NCBI GenBank assembly: GCA_002725995.1 | Contig: PBRQ01000095.1 | Location: 1 to 64,000 of the forward strand | Direction: 5' to 3' | DNA from: Gammaproteobacteria bacterium | Lineage (GTDB): Bacteria > Pseudomonadota > Gammaproteobacteria > Pseudomonadales > Azotimanducaceae | DNA length: 64,000 nucleotides | Shown here: positions 47,199 through 55,844 of the stretch, in pieces | How positions within the stretch are numbered: position 1 is the first letter of the stretch | Layout: every line of letters begins with the position of its first letter | Translations under genes and position numbers: made by a program | The notes under the pieces: generated by a model | The model's input: only the letters and a program-made list of their open reading frames with translations | The model's database searches: none | What the model was told of the DNA's origin: nothing

Positions 47199-50100
47199 CT
47201 AACTCTCTCGATTGACATACTGAGCGTGTGCTCATCAATTTCGAAAGAGAGGGGTAGTGGCTCAATTTCTGATTCTTCAATTTCCAGTGCCAGCGTCTCA
47301 CTCATGATGTGGGAGCGGTGTTCATTGATAGCGAGCCCCAACTCGGATGACGCGTGCAGCCGAATTCGAATTCTATCGACAACGTTGAACCCGGCGTCCT
47401 TCCTTGATTTTTGTATTCTATTGATGACTTCTCTTGCCAATCCTTCGTGCAGAAGTTCTTCGTTAAGTTCGCAGTCCATATCAATTGAAACATAGCGATC
47501 TGACAGGGCGTTTGTTCCCTCCCGGGCTTCGCGAAAAATAAGGATATCTTCGGCATCCAGTTGTTCCCCATCAATCTCCATCTCCCCTCGATCCTGAAAT
47601 TCGGCGATAGTTTGCGCATCGAGCGCTTCGATTTCCTTTTTAAAATCTTTGAAGCGTCGTCCTAGCCTTTTGCCCAGTACAGGAGAGTTAGGCTTGGCAT
47701 AGAGGGTGATATATCTGTTTTCGTCCGTGGAATATTCGATCGCCTTTACGTTCAGCTCGGTTTTAATGTATTCATCCAGCCGGGCGATTTCATCGAGTAA
47801 TTCAGTATCCTTGTGAACAACAGTCAAGCGGGACAGGGGAAATTTCGTTTTTACTTTTTCCTGGTTACGCTTTTGGCGCCCTAAAAAAACAATATGCTGC
47901 ATACGTGTAACCGCGCTTTCCAGCAGGGCTTTTATTCGATGCTTGTCCGCTTCGGGATAGCTGCACAGATGAACAGATTCCGGTAGCTCGCTGGTGCCAA
48001 AAGCCTTTAGTTCCCGATAGATGGTCTCCGCAAGGAAGGGGGCGAAGGGAGCCATACTCAAGCTCAGTTCGTAGATTGTAGTGTACAGGGTTGAGTAGGC
48101 GCTGGCCTTGTCCTCGGTCATCTCCTCTGCCCAGAAACGTGACCGGTTGAGGCGGATGTACCAGTTAGTCAGGTCTTCAATGAACTGGAATAGTGCGGGA
48201 ACAACATTGTAGAGGTGATAAGAATCCATTTCCTGTGCAATGTTGGCCTTGAGGGACTGCAAACGAGAGAGGATCCATTGATCCATGATGTTTTGTGGTT
48301 CTGTCTGGGCATCGCCAGGGCTCCAGCTATCAATTTCGGCGTAGGTATTTAGGAACTTGAATGCGTTCAACCAGGGAAGCAGCGCCCTGCGAACCATATC
48401 CTTAACGCCCGTATCCACAAACCGCTGTTCCTCAGCGCGAACGAGACCTGAATTGATTAGGTAAAGTCTCAGCGCATCTGCACCATATGTTTCCATCAAT
48501 TCATCGGGTGGCGTGTAGTTTCGAAGTCTTTTTGACATCTTCTTGCCGTCTTCCGCCATAACGATACCGTTGACGATAACGTTCTTGAAGGGGTGTTTAT
48601 CGAACAGGGCTGTGCCGAGGACAATCAAGGTATAGAACCAGCCTCGAGTCTGGTCGAGACCTTCGGCAATAAATTCGGCTGGAAAGCCGCTGTCAAATGA
48701 TGTCTGATTTTCAAATGGATAGTGCAGTTGTGCGTATGGCATCGAGCCGGACTCAAACCAGCAGTCGAGGACTTCATCGATCCGGCGGTAGGTGCCTTCC
48801 TCTCCTTCGAGCGTGAAGGTTAGGGGATCAACGTTTTCCCGGTGCAGGTCATCTACCTTTGTTTGTGTATATTGTGCAAGTTCTTCACGCGAGCCGATGC
48901 AAATTTGGTTGCCGGTAACATCATTGATCCAGATGGGCAGTGGTGTTCCCCAATATCGGTTCCGTGAAATTGCCCAGTCCATGGCACCTTCAAGCCAGTT
49001 TCCCATTCGGCCAGCTTTAATATGTGAGGGAACCCAGTTGATTTCCTGGTTGGCTGCAGTCAGCGCATCTGTCATCTGCTCAACTTTTACGTACCAGGAA
49101 TCGATTGTTCGGTAGATGATTGGTGTATCGGATCTTGGGCAGAAGGGGTAGCTGTGCTCGATCACATCCTGGATATAGAGGTTACCGCTTTCTTTCAGAT
49201 ATCGAATGATGTTTTTATCCGCATCTTTTACGTACATGCCGGCAAAGTCACTGACCTCATCTGTGAATTTGCCACTCATGTCGATTGGACAAACCGTAGC
49301 AGTAATGTTGGCTTTCTTCAGGACGCGGAAATCATCCTCACCGAAAGCGGGAGCCTGGTGAACCACACCTGTTCCACTTTCAGCCGTCACATAATCGTCT
49401 GAGACTATGGTAAATGCGCCTTCACTAGCCATTTCCGCGAAATATGGAAAAAGGGGCTGGTATGTCTTACCAACCAGGTCTGATCCTTTGCGCTCATCAA
49501 CAATTTCCAGATCTTTCCCTTTGCCTACTTCTTCCATGCGAGCTTTGGCAACAATGATATGTTTGTCGATTTCTTCGTCATAGAGGGTTACGTAGTCAAT
49601 GTCGTCACGTACGCAGAGGGCGAGATTTGAGGGTAAGGTCCAGGGTGTGGTGGTCCAGGCAGCGATCCAGAGACCCTTCTCGTACTTCTTTTTATCGTCC
49701 TTGAGTTCGAACAATATGGTGATGGCAGGGTCCTGGATGTCCTGGTAGTTCGAAGCTATCTCAAAGTTGGAAAGCACCGTGCCGAGTGCTGTCGAAAAAG
49801 GTACAACCTTTACGCCTCGGTAGATGAGTTCTTTTTCCCAGAGCTGTTTGACAACCCACCAGACGGATTCCATATACCATGGTTCCATCGTCTTGTAGTC
49901 ATCTTCAAAGTCCACCCACCGGCCTATTCGGGTTATCGTTTTCTCCCACTCAGTTGTGTATCGCTGGACAATACTGCGGCATTCGTCGTTGTATCCCCGG
50001 ATACCCAGTTTTTTGACAGCTTCCTGCGAAGACATGCCCAGCTTTTTGTCGATTTCATGCTCAATGGGTAAGCCGTGGCAGTCCCAGCCGAAGCGACGTT

Positions 50101-50347
50101 GTACGTGGAAACCCTTCATCGTGAAGTACCGGGGAACAACATCCTTGATCGTGGAGGCGACCAGGTGACCATGGTGGGGCAAGCCTGTTGCAAAGGGAGG
50201 CCCATCATAGAAAACATAGGGTAGGCAGTTTTCAGTATTCTGGAGGGACTTTTGAAAGACGTTGGAAGTTTTCCAGAAGTCGAGTACCGCGTGTTCCGCT
50301 TCTAAAAAAGAAAAGGTGTCACTTCCTGGTTTAATGTTATTTGCCAC
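47195..50347 (-). CDS. ileS: Isoleucyl-tRNA synthetase, eukaryotic-like (IleS2) type
   Basis: YVFYDGPPFATGLPHHGHLVASTIKDVVPRYFTMKGFHVQRRFGWDCHGLPIEHEIDK, MAEDGKKMSKRLRNYTPP. GTG 50347 preferred because the track's ATG (50419) would translate through a terminator. Confidence 0.9.
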   Translation of the reverse strand: MANNIKPGSDTFSFLEAEHAVLDFWKTSNVFQKSLQNTENCLPYVFYDGPPFATGLPHHGHLVASTIKDVVPRYFTMKGFHVQRRFGWDCHGLPIEHEIDKKLGMSSQEAVKKLGIRGYNDECRSIVQRYTTEWEKTITRIGRWVDFEDDYKTMEPWYMESVWWVVKQLWEKELIYRGVKVVPFSTALGTVLSNFEIASNYQDIQDPAITILFELKDDKKKYEKGLWIAAWTTTPWTLPSNLALCVRDDIDYVTLYDEEIDKHIIVAKARMEEVGKGKDLEIVDERKGSDLVGKTYQPLFPYFAEMASEGAFTIVSDDYVTAESGTGVVHQAPAFGEDDFRVLKKANITATVCPIDMSGKFTDEVSDFAGMYVKDADKNIIRYLKESGNLYIQDVIEHSYPFCPRSDTPIIYRTIDSWYVKVEQMTDALTAANQEINWVPSHIKAGRMGNWLEGAMDWAISRNRYWGTPLPIWINDVTGNQICIGSREELAQYTQTKVDDLHRENVDPLTFTLEGEEGTYRRIDEVLDCWFESGSMPYAQLHYPFENQTSFDSGFPAEFIAEGLDQTRGWFYTLIVLGTALFDKHPFKNVIVNGIVMAEDGKKMSKRLRNYTPPDELMETYGADALRLYLINSGLVRAEEQRFVDTGVKDMVRRALLPWLNAFKFLNTYAEIDSWSPGDAQTEPQNIMDQWILSRLQSLKANIAQEMDSYHLYNVVPALFQFIEDLTNWYIRLNRSRFWAEEMTEDKASAYSTLYTTIYELSLSMAPFAPFLAETIYRELKAFGTSELPESVHLCSYPEADKHRIKALLESAVTRMQHIVFLGRQKRNQEKVKTKFPLSRLTVVHKDTELLDEIARLDEYIKTELNVKAIEYSTDENRYITLYAKPNSPVLGKRLGRRFKDFKKEIEALDAQTIAEFQDRGEMEIDGEQLDAEDILIFREAREGTNALSDRYVSIDMDCELNEELLHEGLAREVINRIQKSRKDAGFNVVDRIRIRLHASSELGLAINEHRSHIMSETLALEIEESEIEPLPLSFEIDEHTLSMSIERVS

Positions 50348-50375
50348 GATACTTTCTGCCTGAATAAATGTTGCC

Positions 50376-50403
50376 AAAAAAAAACCCGCCGATTCTGGCG
50401 GGT
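50376..50403 (-). terminator. Rho-independent terminator downstream of prs
   Basis: Minus-strand ACCCGCCagaatcGGCGGGT followed by a run of T. Confidence 0.85.
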
Positions 50404-50513
50404 TCCTAATTCTTGTCATGCAAGCATTAACCCACCACTTGGGAGTCGCTAGTAATTATTACGTGCTTGTTTCGAAATTCCATAAAACAAGGATAGACCT
50501 ATCCATATGGTTG

Positions 50514-51578
50514 TCAAGGCGTTGGCCAGGGTTTGTCCAGTTGCTCATGCTGATCCTGCACACCGGTAACACTTCCTCTCGAATTGATTTTTTCCAGGAT
50601 GGCAGCGAGAAGTTTTTCGATCTGGAAGGAGTGGTACCAATCCGGTGCATCCTGGTGAGCAACTGTACTTGTGCCAACAACCTGAAAATTCCATCCCTCA
50701 CTTTCAGATATGCTCTTCACTGCTTCTAAACGTTCCCAGGCCGGATCAGAGAAGACAGGATGTACGCACGCAACGATGATGTCTTGTGCGCCTCTTGTTT
50801 TCAACTCCTTAACGGCGGCACCAACCGAACCAGCTGTATCGATAATGTCGTCTACAAGCAGAATATTACGGCCGCGAACATCGCCAATAAGTGTCGAGCG
50901 AGACACATGGTTTGGTTTCGAATAGTCGCGTTCTTTTGAAAGTGCAGCCAGGTCAGCTTCGAGCTCCTCCGCGTATGCCCTCGCGCGCTCAAGGTAACCC
51001 ACATCAGGGGAGACCACCACATCACCGACGAGGTTCCTTGAATTCAACCATTGCACGAAACGCCTGGTGAGAAAAACGTTCTCCAGATGAGTTTGAGTCG
51101 GGTTGAACATTCCGGCGATAGCATCATTGTGGATTTCAGTTGTAACAACCCGGTCGGCACCGGCGCTTTGCAGCATTCGTGCAAATAGTCCCGCACTAAT
51201 ACCTTCCCGGGTTCTGCCTTTGCGTTTGTCCTGACGAGCGCTTGGATAATAAGGAATAACTACCGTTACGTACTCGGCATCGGATAGGGAAGCGGCCTCG
51301 ACAGCGTGTAATAGCATGATGAAGCGGTCATATACTGACAGAGAATCCTGACAACCTATAGGTGATTGAAAAATATAGACATCATGTCCGCGAATATTGG
51401 CGTTTATTTCAAATTTGCCTTCACCACAGGCAAACCAGGTCTCCTCTGTCGGGATCAGTTCCTGCCCAAGGTGTCCGGCTACTGTTTCAGCAAGTGCTCG
51501 ACCTGACTCGCAGGTCATCAAAGCGATGGGAGCCCTGGCATCCCTGAGTCTTGAGCTGATTTCATCTTCCATTGGCAT
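50514..51578 (-). CDS. prs: Ribose-phosphate pyrophosphokinase family protein
   Basis: VVIPYYPSARQDKRKGRTREGISAGLFARMLQSAGADRVVTTEIHNDAIAGMF, NILLVDDIIDTAGSVGAAVKELKTRGA. Confidence 0.88.
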   Translation of the reverse strand: MPMEDEISSRLRDARAPIALMTCESGRALAETVAGHLGQELIPTEETWFACGEGKFEINANIRGHDVYIFQSPIGCQDSLSVYDRFIMLLHAVEAASLSDAEYVTVVIPYYPSARQDKRKGRTREGISAGLFARMLQSAGADRVVTTEIHNDAIAGMFNPTQTHLENVFLTRRFVQWLNSRNLVGDVVVSPDVGYLERARAYAEELEADLAALSKERDYSKPNHVSRSTLIGDVRGRNILLVDDIIDTAGSVGAAVKELKTRGAQDIIVACVHPVFSDPAWERLEAVKSISESEGWNFQVVGTSTVAHQDAPDWYHSFQIEKLLAAILEKINSRGSVTGVQDQHEQLDKPWPTP

Positions 51579-51607
51579 GGTTCTTCTATTGTTTATCGGG
51601 TTAGATA

Positions 51608-52192
51608 TTAGTTGGACGCTTCAGTGAGTTGCTTGAGAGTAGCTATGAGTAGTTTGTGTTCCTCGACGAGAACTCTTGCTGCGAGTGACTCCGGCGTATC
51701 GTCAGTGAGTATGGAAACACGAGTTTGGGAGATTACTGGCCCACAGTCGTAGTTTTCGTCGACATAGTGAACCGTGATGCCTGTCTCCTGATCATCTGAA
51801 GCTAACACCGCCTTGTGAACATTCATCCCGAACATGCCCTTGCCACCATACTTAGGTAAAAGGGACGGGTGAATATTGACTATTCTTTTCCTGTAGTGGT
51901 GCAGGGTTTTTTGACCCAGTCTTTTCATGTAGCCAACGGTTACAACCAGGCCAACCTGATGCTCAAGTAAGGTTGTGAGTATCGCTTCATCCAATGCCTC
52001 TTCCTGTGGGTGACTCTTGCTGGAAAGGTGAACCGCTGGGATGGAGGCCGATCTTGCGCGTTTCAAGGCTCCGGATTTTCCGTTGTTGCTGATAGCGACG
52101 ACGATTTCTGCGTCAAGGTGCCCGGACTGGCATGCATCAATGATCGCCTGGAAATTTGTGCCTTGATGCGAAGCGAGGATGCCAAGTCTCAT
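51608..52192 (-). CDS. purN: Phosphoribosylglycinamide formyltransferase
   Basis: MRLGILASHQGTNFQAIIDACQSGHLDAEIVVAISNN, RIVNIHPSLLPKYGGKGMFGMNVHKAVL, GITVHYVDENYDCGPVISQ. Confidence 0.9.
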   Translation of the reverse strand: MRLGILASHQGTNFQAIIDACQSGHLDAEIVVAISNNGKSGALKRARSASIPAVHLSSKSHPQEEALDEAILTTLLEHQVGLVVTVGYMKRLGQKTLHHYRKRIVNIHPSLLPKYGGKGMFGMNVHKAVLASDDQETGITVHYVDENYDCGPVISQTRVSILTDDTPESLAARVLVEEHKLLIATLKQLTEASN

Positions 52193-52243
52193 TATTTGGA
52201 CGACATGAAGTAAAGCGCGCATATTAGCATGAGCGAGAAGCGA

Positions 52244-53752
52244 TTATTGTCCGAATTGCTCGCGGAGGACATTCTTTTGAACCTTACCCATTGTATTTCT
52301 TGGCAGGGTATCTACGAATAAAACCTGCTTTGCTACTTTGAAATTTGCGAGGGTGCTCTTTAAGTGCTGAATGATTGTTGGCTCATCAATATCAGATCCT
52401 TCAGACCTGACTACTATCGCGGTTACGGCTTCGCCATAGTCACCGTGGGGCAATCCGATAATGGCGGATTCATCAACCCCATGCATCTTGTCGATGACCT
52501 TTTCGACTTCCCTGGGGTAAACGTTGAATCCACCTGTAATGATCAGATCCTTCCCCCGACCGACAATGGAAATATAGCCTTCTTCATCCCGGCAGGCCAG
52601 GTCACCGGTTCTGAAATAGCCGTCATCTGTGAACTCCTCCCGCGTCTTTTCCGGAAGTTGCCAGTAGCCGCTGAACACATTCGGGCCCTTGACCAGCAGG
52701 GTCCCGGTTTCATTTGCACCGAGGGTTTTTCCGGCACTGTCGATGATTTTGCACGAAACTCCCTTGAGTGGCAGCCCAACGGTGCCGGCTTTTTTGACCC
52801 CCTCCAGTGGATTGCTGGTATTCATGCCTGTTTCAGTCATGCCATAGCGTTCGACAATGGTGTGACCTGTGCGGCGCCTGAACTCATCAAATGTATGGGG
52901 TAAGAGGGGTGCCGAGCCAGCGGTAAATAGCCTTATATTGCGGCACGTATCCGTCCCGAATTCAGGGTTGGCGAGGAGCCGCGTGTAGTTAGTAGGTACG
53001 CCCATATAGACACTTGCGTCGGGTAGGAGCCTGGTTATCTCCATGGCATCAAATTTGGGCAAAAATATAATGGGGCTGGCATTCAATACCGCCAGATGCG
53101 TGGCGACGAATAGCCCATGGACATGAAAGATCGGTAGAGCATGCAGCAATAGGTCCCCGGGTGTGAACCCCCAGGTTTTGTGCAGGGTCGTTGCATTGGC
53201 CTCGAGATTCCCGTGGCTGATCATCGCGCCCTTGGGTTGCCCGGTAGTGCCGGAGGTATAGAGAATGGCAGCGATATCACGCTTATCACAGGGCTGGTCG
53301 GTAAAGGTGTCAACTTCATGGCCCAGGTTATTGTTTATAGATCCTTCACCATCACCGTCGAGTGTTTGAATGTCGAATTTTTTAATGTTGGCGGCAGCGC
53401 CACAGATGGAGGTAAACAGCATTTCACTGTTGGGCGCGCAAACAATAAGCATTGGGCTAGAGTTGTCTATAAAGTACTCGAGCTCGCTACGCTGGTAGGC
53501 TGTATTGAGCGGAAGGTATATAAGGCCAGCCCTGAGACATGCAAAGTACAGGAAAAGACTTTCTACTGACTTTTCCACCTGGACCATTACCCTGTCCCCC
53601 TTTACCAAGCCGAGGCCGGCCAGTCGATTTGCGTAGCGGGCACTGCGAGTCTCAAGGTCCATATAGGTAGCAACGGTATCTCCGCCGGCATCAAGAATAA
53701 AATCTGTGCCCGACTTCGTTCGTTCATGAAACAAGCTGTAGATATTGGACAT
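52244..53752 (-). CDS. AMP-dependent acyl-CoA synthetase, malonyl-CoA synthetase-like
   Basis: AILYTSGTTGQPKGAMISHGNLEANA, ERYGMTETGMNTSNPLEGVKKAGTVGLPLKGV, GRGKDLIITGGFNVYPREVE. Confidence 0.88.
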   Translation of the reverse strand: MSNIYSLFHERTKSGTDFILDAGGDTVATYMDLETRSARYANRLAGLGLVKGDRVMVQVEKSVESLFLYFACLRAGLIYLPLNTAYQRSELEYFIDNSSPMLIVCAPNSEMLFTSICGAAANIKKFDIQTLDGDGEGSINNNLGHEVDTFTDQPCDKRDIAAILYTSGTTGQPKGAMISHGNLEANATTLHKTWGFTPGDLLLHALPIFHVHGLFVATHLAVLNASPIIFLPKFDAMEITRLLPDASVYMGVPTNYTRLLANPEFGTDTCRNIRLFTAGSAPLLPHTFDEFRRRTGHTIVERYGMTETGMNTSNPLEGVKKAGTVGLPLKGVSCKIIDSAGKTLGANETGTLLVKGPNVFSGYWQLPEKTREEFTDDGYFRTGDLACRDEEGYISIVGRGKDLIITGGFNVYPREVEKVIDKMHGVDESAIIGLPHGDYGEAVTAIVVRSEGSDIDEPTIIQHLKSTLANFKVAKQVLFVDTLPRNTMGKVQKNVLREQFGQ

Positions 53753-53854
53753 TTATCTCATTATCCTGAGGGGGCGTCATGGGTCAAATATGGAGGCGGC
53801 GAGCAAATCGTCAATATTCAGAAGCATCTTTTTCATTCAGAGGATTGGCAAACG

Positions 53855-54739
53855 CTATTTTTTTGTCCTGTAGTCACCAAACTGTCCGTCTCTCTTGCTT
53901 AAGGCATCCGTTAGGCCTGCCGCCAGTTCTTTGAAGTGGCCCCGTGTTGATTCAGTATGAAATGCAAGTGCCTGGATCTCGGTGCCGGAACGTATAGCGG
54001 CTCTCATTCCCATTAGTTCAAGTTGCCTGTGTACGGCACGTTTGTTCATCTGCTGCAGGTCTGCGGGAACCTTGGCAATCTTTTCGGCAATCTCCAGGAC
54101 AGATGATTCGAGTTCCTCTGCGGGATAGGCGCGATTGGCAAAACCATACTCGACGGCCTGGATACCGGTAATTGCGTCACCCGTTAGCATCATTTCCATG
54201 GCCCGTCGCAGACCCATAAGGTGCGGGAAGAATTGGTTATCTGGTGGGCTCATTGAACGTACTACCGGATAGCCGATTTGTGCATCCTCTGCTACATAGA
54301 CCAGGTCACATGATGTGGCTAACTCAGTCCCACCGGCCAGGCAGTATCCATGCACCTGGGCAATGACGGGTTTAGCGAGGTCCCAAACTCGAAAAAATCC
54401 ATCAACCACATGCCGTGGCCAGTTACCATCTCCCGGAGCAGTGTGAAAAGGTTGATTTTCAAGGTTGTTGGCTTTCAGGTCATAGCCTGCACAGAATGCC
54501 TTACCAGCTCCGCGAAGGATAGTTACGCTTATTACAGGGTTGCGGTCGTTAGCTTCAAGGGTCCCATAGATTTCAGAGCGGATGACATTATTGAGCGCAT
54601 TTCTTGCTTCTGGTCGATTGAGTGTAACTCTGGAAACACCCTCGATAGGCTCGTCCACTTTGATATGTTGAAATTCTGGCATGTTTTCTCCTTGGGGGTA
54701 TCCATAGCTGGTGGCTCGTCGCATCGGTTTAGTTCGCAA
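53855..54739 (-). CDS. Enoyl-CoA hydratase/isomerase family protein
   Basis: RVTLNRPEARNALNNVI, RGAGKAFCAGYDLKA, VIAQVHGYCLAGGTELATSCDLVYVAEDAQIGYPVVR. Confidence 0.92.
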   Translation of the reverse strand: MRTKPMRRATSYGYPQGENMPEFQHIKVDEPIEGVSRVTLNRPEARNALNNVIRSEIYGTLEANDRNPVISVTILRGAGKAFCAGYDLKANNLENQPFHTAPGDGNWPRHVVDGFFRVWDLAKPVIAQVHGYCLAGGTELATSCDLVYVAEDAQIGYPVVRSMSPPDNQFFPHLMGLRRAMEMMLTGDAITGIQAVEYGFANRAYPAEELESSVLEIAEKIAKVPADLQQMNKRAVHRQLELMGMRAAIRSGTEIQALAFHTESTRGHFKELAAGLTDALSKRDGQFGDYRTKK

Positions 54740-54915
54740 CAGGTGTTAGTGACCTCCATTGCAGCGGAACGGCATGGTCCTCTGACCTAGCATGATCACT
54801 CTAGCAAGATAATGATAAAAAAGTTCAGAACATGCTAGGTTGCGGCGGGAAATTTCGGTATAACCGGTATTTCCTGTATTCAAAAACTCTGATATTTAAC
54901 GAAAGGGGAAAAGCC

Positions 54916-55449
54916 ATGGCCAGGATAAGCCTGAAAGAAAATAGTGAACTACCGCCAGAGGTGTTGGCTCAGGTTGAAGCAGTTGAGACGGCCGGGGGCG
55001 ACACCTCCATTATGCGGGGCATCGCACATCGTCAGGAGCTATTTTCCAGTTTTTTCAAGTGGTATCACCATGCCCGGAAGGGGGAAGCCGTTGAGGAAGA
55101 ACTGATCGAGCTGGTACGGCTCAAAGTCGCCCGCCTCAATAACTGTTTTACCTGACTAAACACACGATTTCTGTCGGGGACAGAAAAAGAAGAAAGTCTG
55201 ACGGAAGACAAAATTGCTGAATTGGATTCGGCGACCAATAATTACAACAGCAGGGAAAAACTGGCCATAGAGTATGCGGAAAAAATGGCGATGGACCATC
55301 ACAATATTGATGATGCTTTTTTTGGCCGATTGCACGAGGAGTTTACAGATCCGCAAATATTGGAACTGGGTATGTTAATAGGCCAGTTTATCGGTGTGGG
55401 CCGTTTGCTCATGGTCCTGGACCTGGAGCCCAAGAACTGCCCAATCTAG
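54916..55449 (+). CDS. AhpD-like/carboxymuconolactone decarboxylase family protein, probable selenoprotein (in-frame TGA at 55153-55155 read as Sec)
   Basis: Same frame on both sides of TGA: ...EELIELVRLKVARLNNCFT-U-LNTRFLSGTEKEESLTEDKIAELDSATNNYNSREKLAIEYAEKMAMDHHNIDDAFFGRLHEEFTDPQILELGMLIGQFIGVGRLLMVLDLE; TGA falls at the second Cys of the family CxxC motif. Confidence 0.82.
55168..55186 (+). promoter_or_regulatory. Putative bacterial SECIS hairpin
   Basis: TTTCTGT-CGGGG-ACAGAAA, 7-bp perfect stem, G-rich loop, starting 12 nt after the in-frame TGA. Confidence 0.8.
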
Positions 55450-55467
55450 CGAATCCTCGGGTGGTCG

Positions 55468-55830
55468 CTAGGCCATCTGAGATGTAAAAGTGGCGAGATC
55501 GAAATAGTCTCGCCATGCTTTTATTAACCCGTCTTCTATCTCGAACGTACCCATAACCGGAAGGGAAATTTTCTTGCCGCCAGGCAGGCCAATATTATCA
55601 ACTCTTTCGGTCAATACCTTGTTTCCATTTTCAGCGATACTGAGAACTTCCCAATCCATGCTCTCGGCCTGCATGCCTGTAATGACAGCGGCAGTAGCAT
55701 CCCGACCGATGACCTTCTCCATCGGGATATTCTGGTAGATCACATCCTCCGCCAGCAATGCGATGACTGCGTCCCAGTCCAGGCGGTTCCAGCCGTCAAT
55801 AAAATCCAGAACAATTTGCGTATTAGACAT
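55468..55830 (-). CDS. SnoaL/limonene-epoxide hydrolase-like (NTF2 fold) protein
   Basis: VLDFIDGWNRLDWDAVIALLAEDVIYQNIPMEKVIGRDA, GTFEIEDGLIKAWRDYFDLATF. Confidence 0.85.
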   Translation of the reverse strand: MSNTQIVLDFIDGWNRLDWDAVIALLAEDVIYQNIPMEKVIGRDATAAVITGMQAESMDWEVLSIAENGNKVLTERVDNIGLPGGKKISLPVMGTFEIEDGLIKAWRDYFDLATFTSQMA

Positions 55831-55844
55831 AAAGTCTCTTTTGG

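Noticed and set aside
54532-54790. ORFs on both strands upstream of the AhpD-like gene
   Set aside because: Overlap the enoyl-CoA hydratase 5' end and have no motif support.
55153-55155. TGA in the AhpD-like gene as an ordinary nonsense mutation or frameshift
   Set aside because: Frame is unchanged, the codon replaces a redox Cys in CxxC, and a SECIS-like hairpin follows at the right spacing; simple decay would not predict all three.
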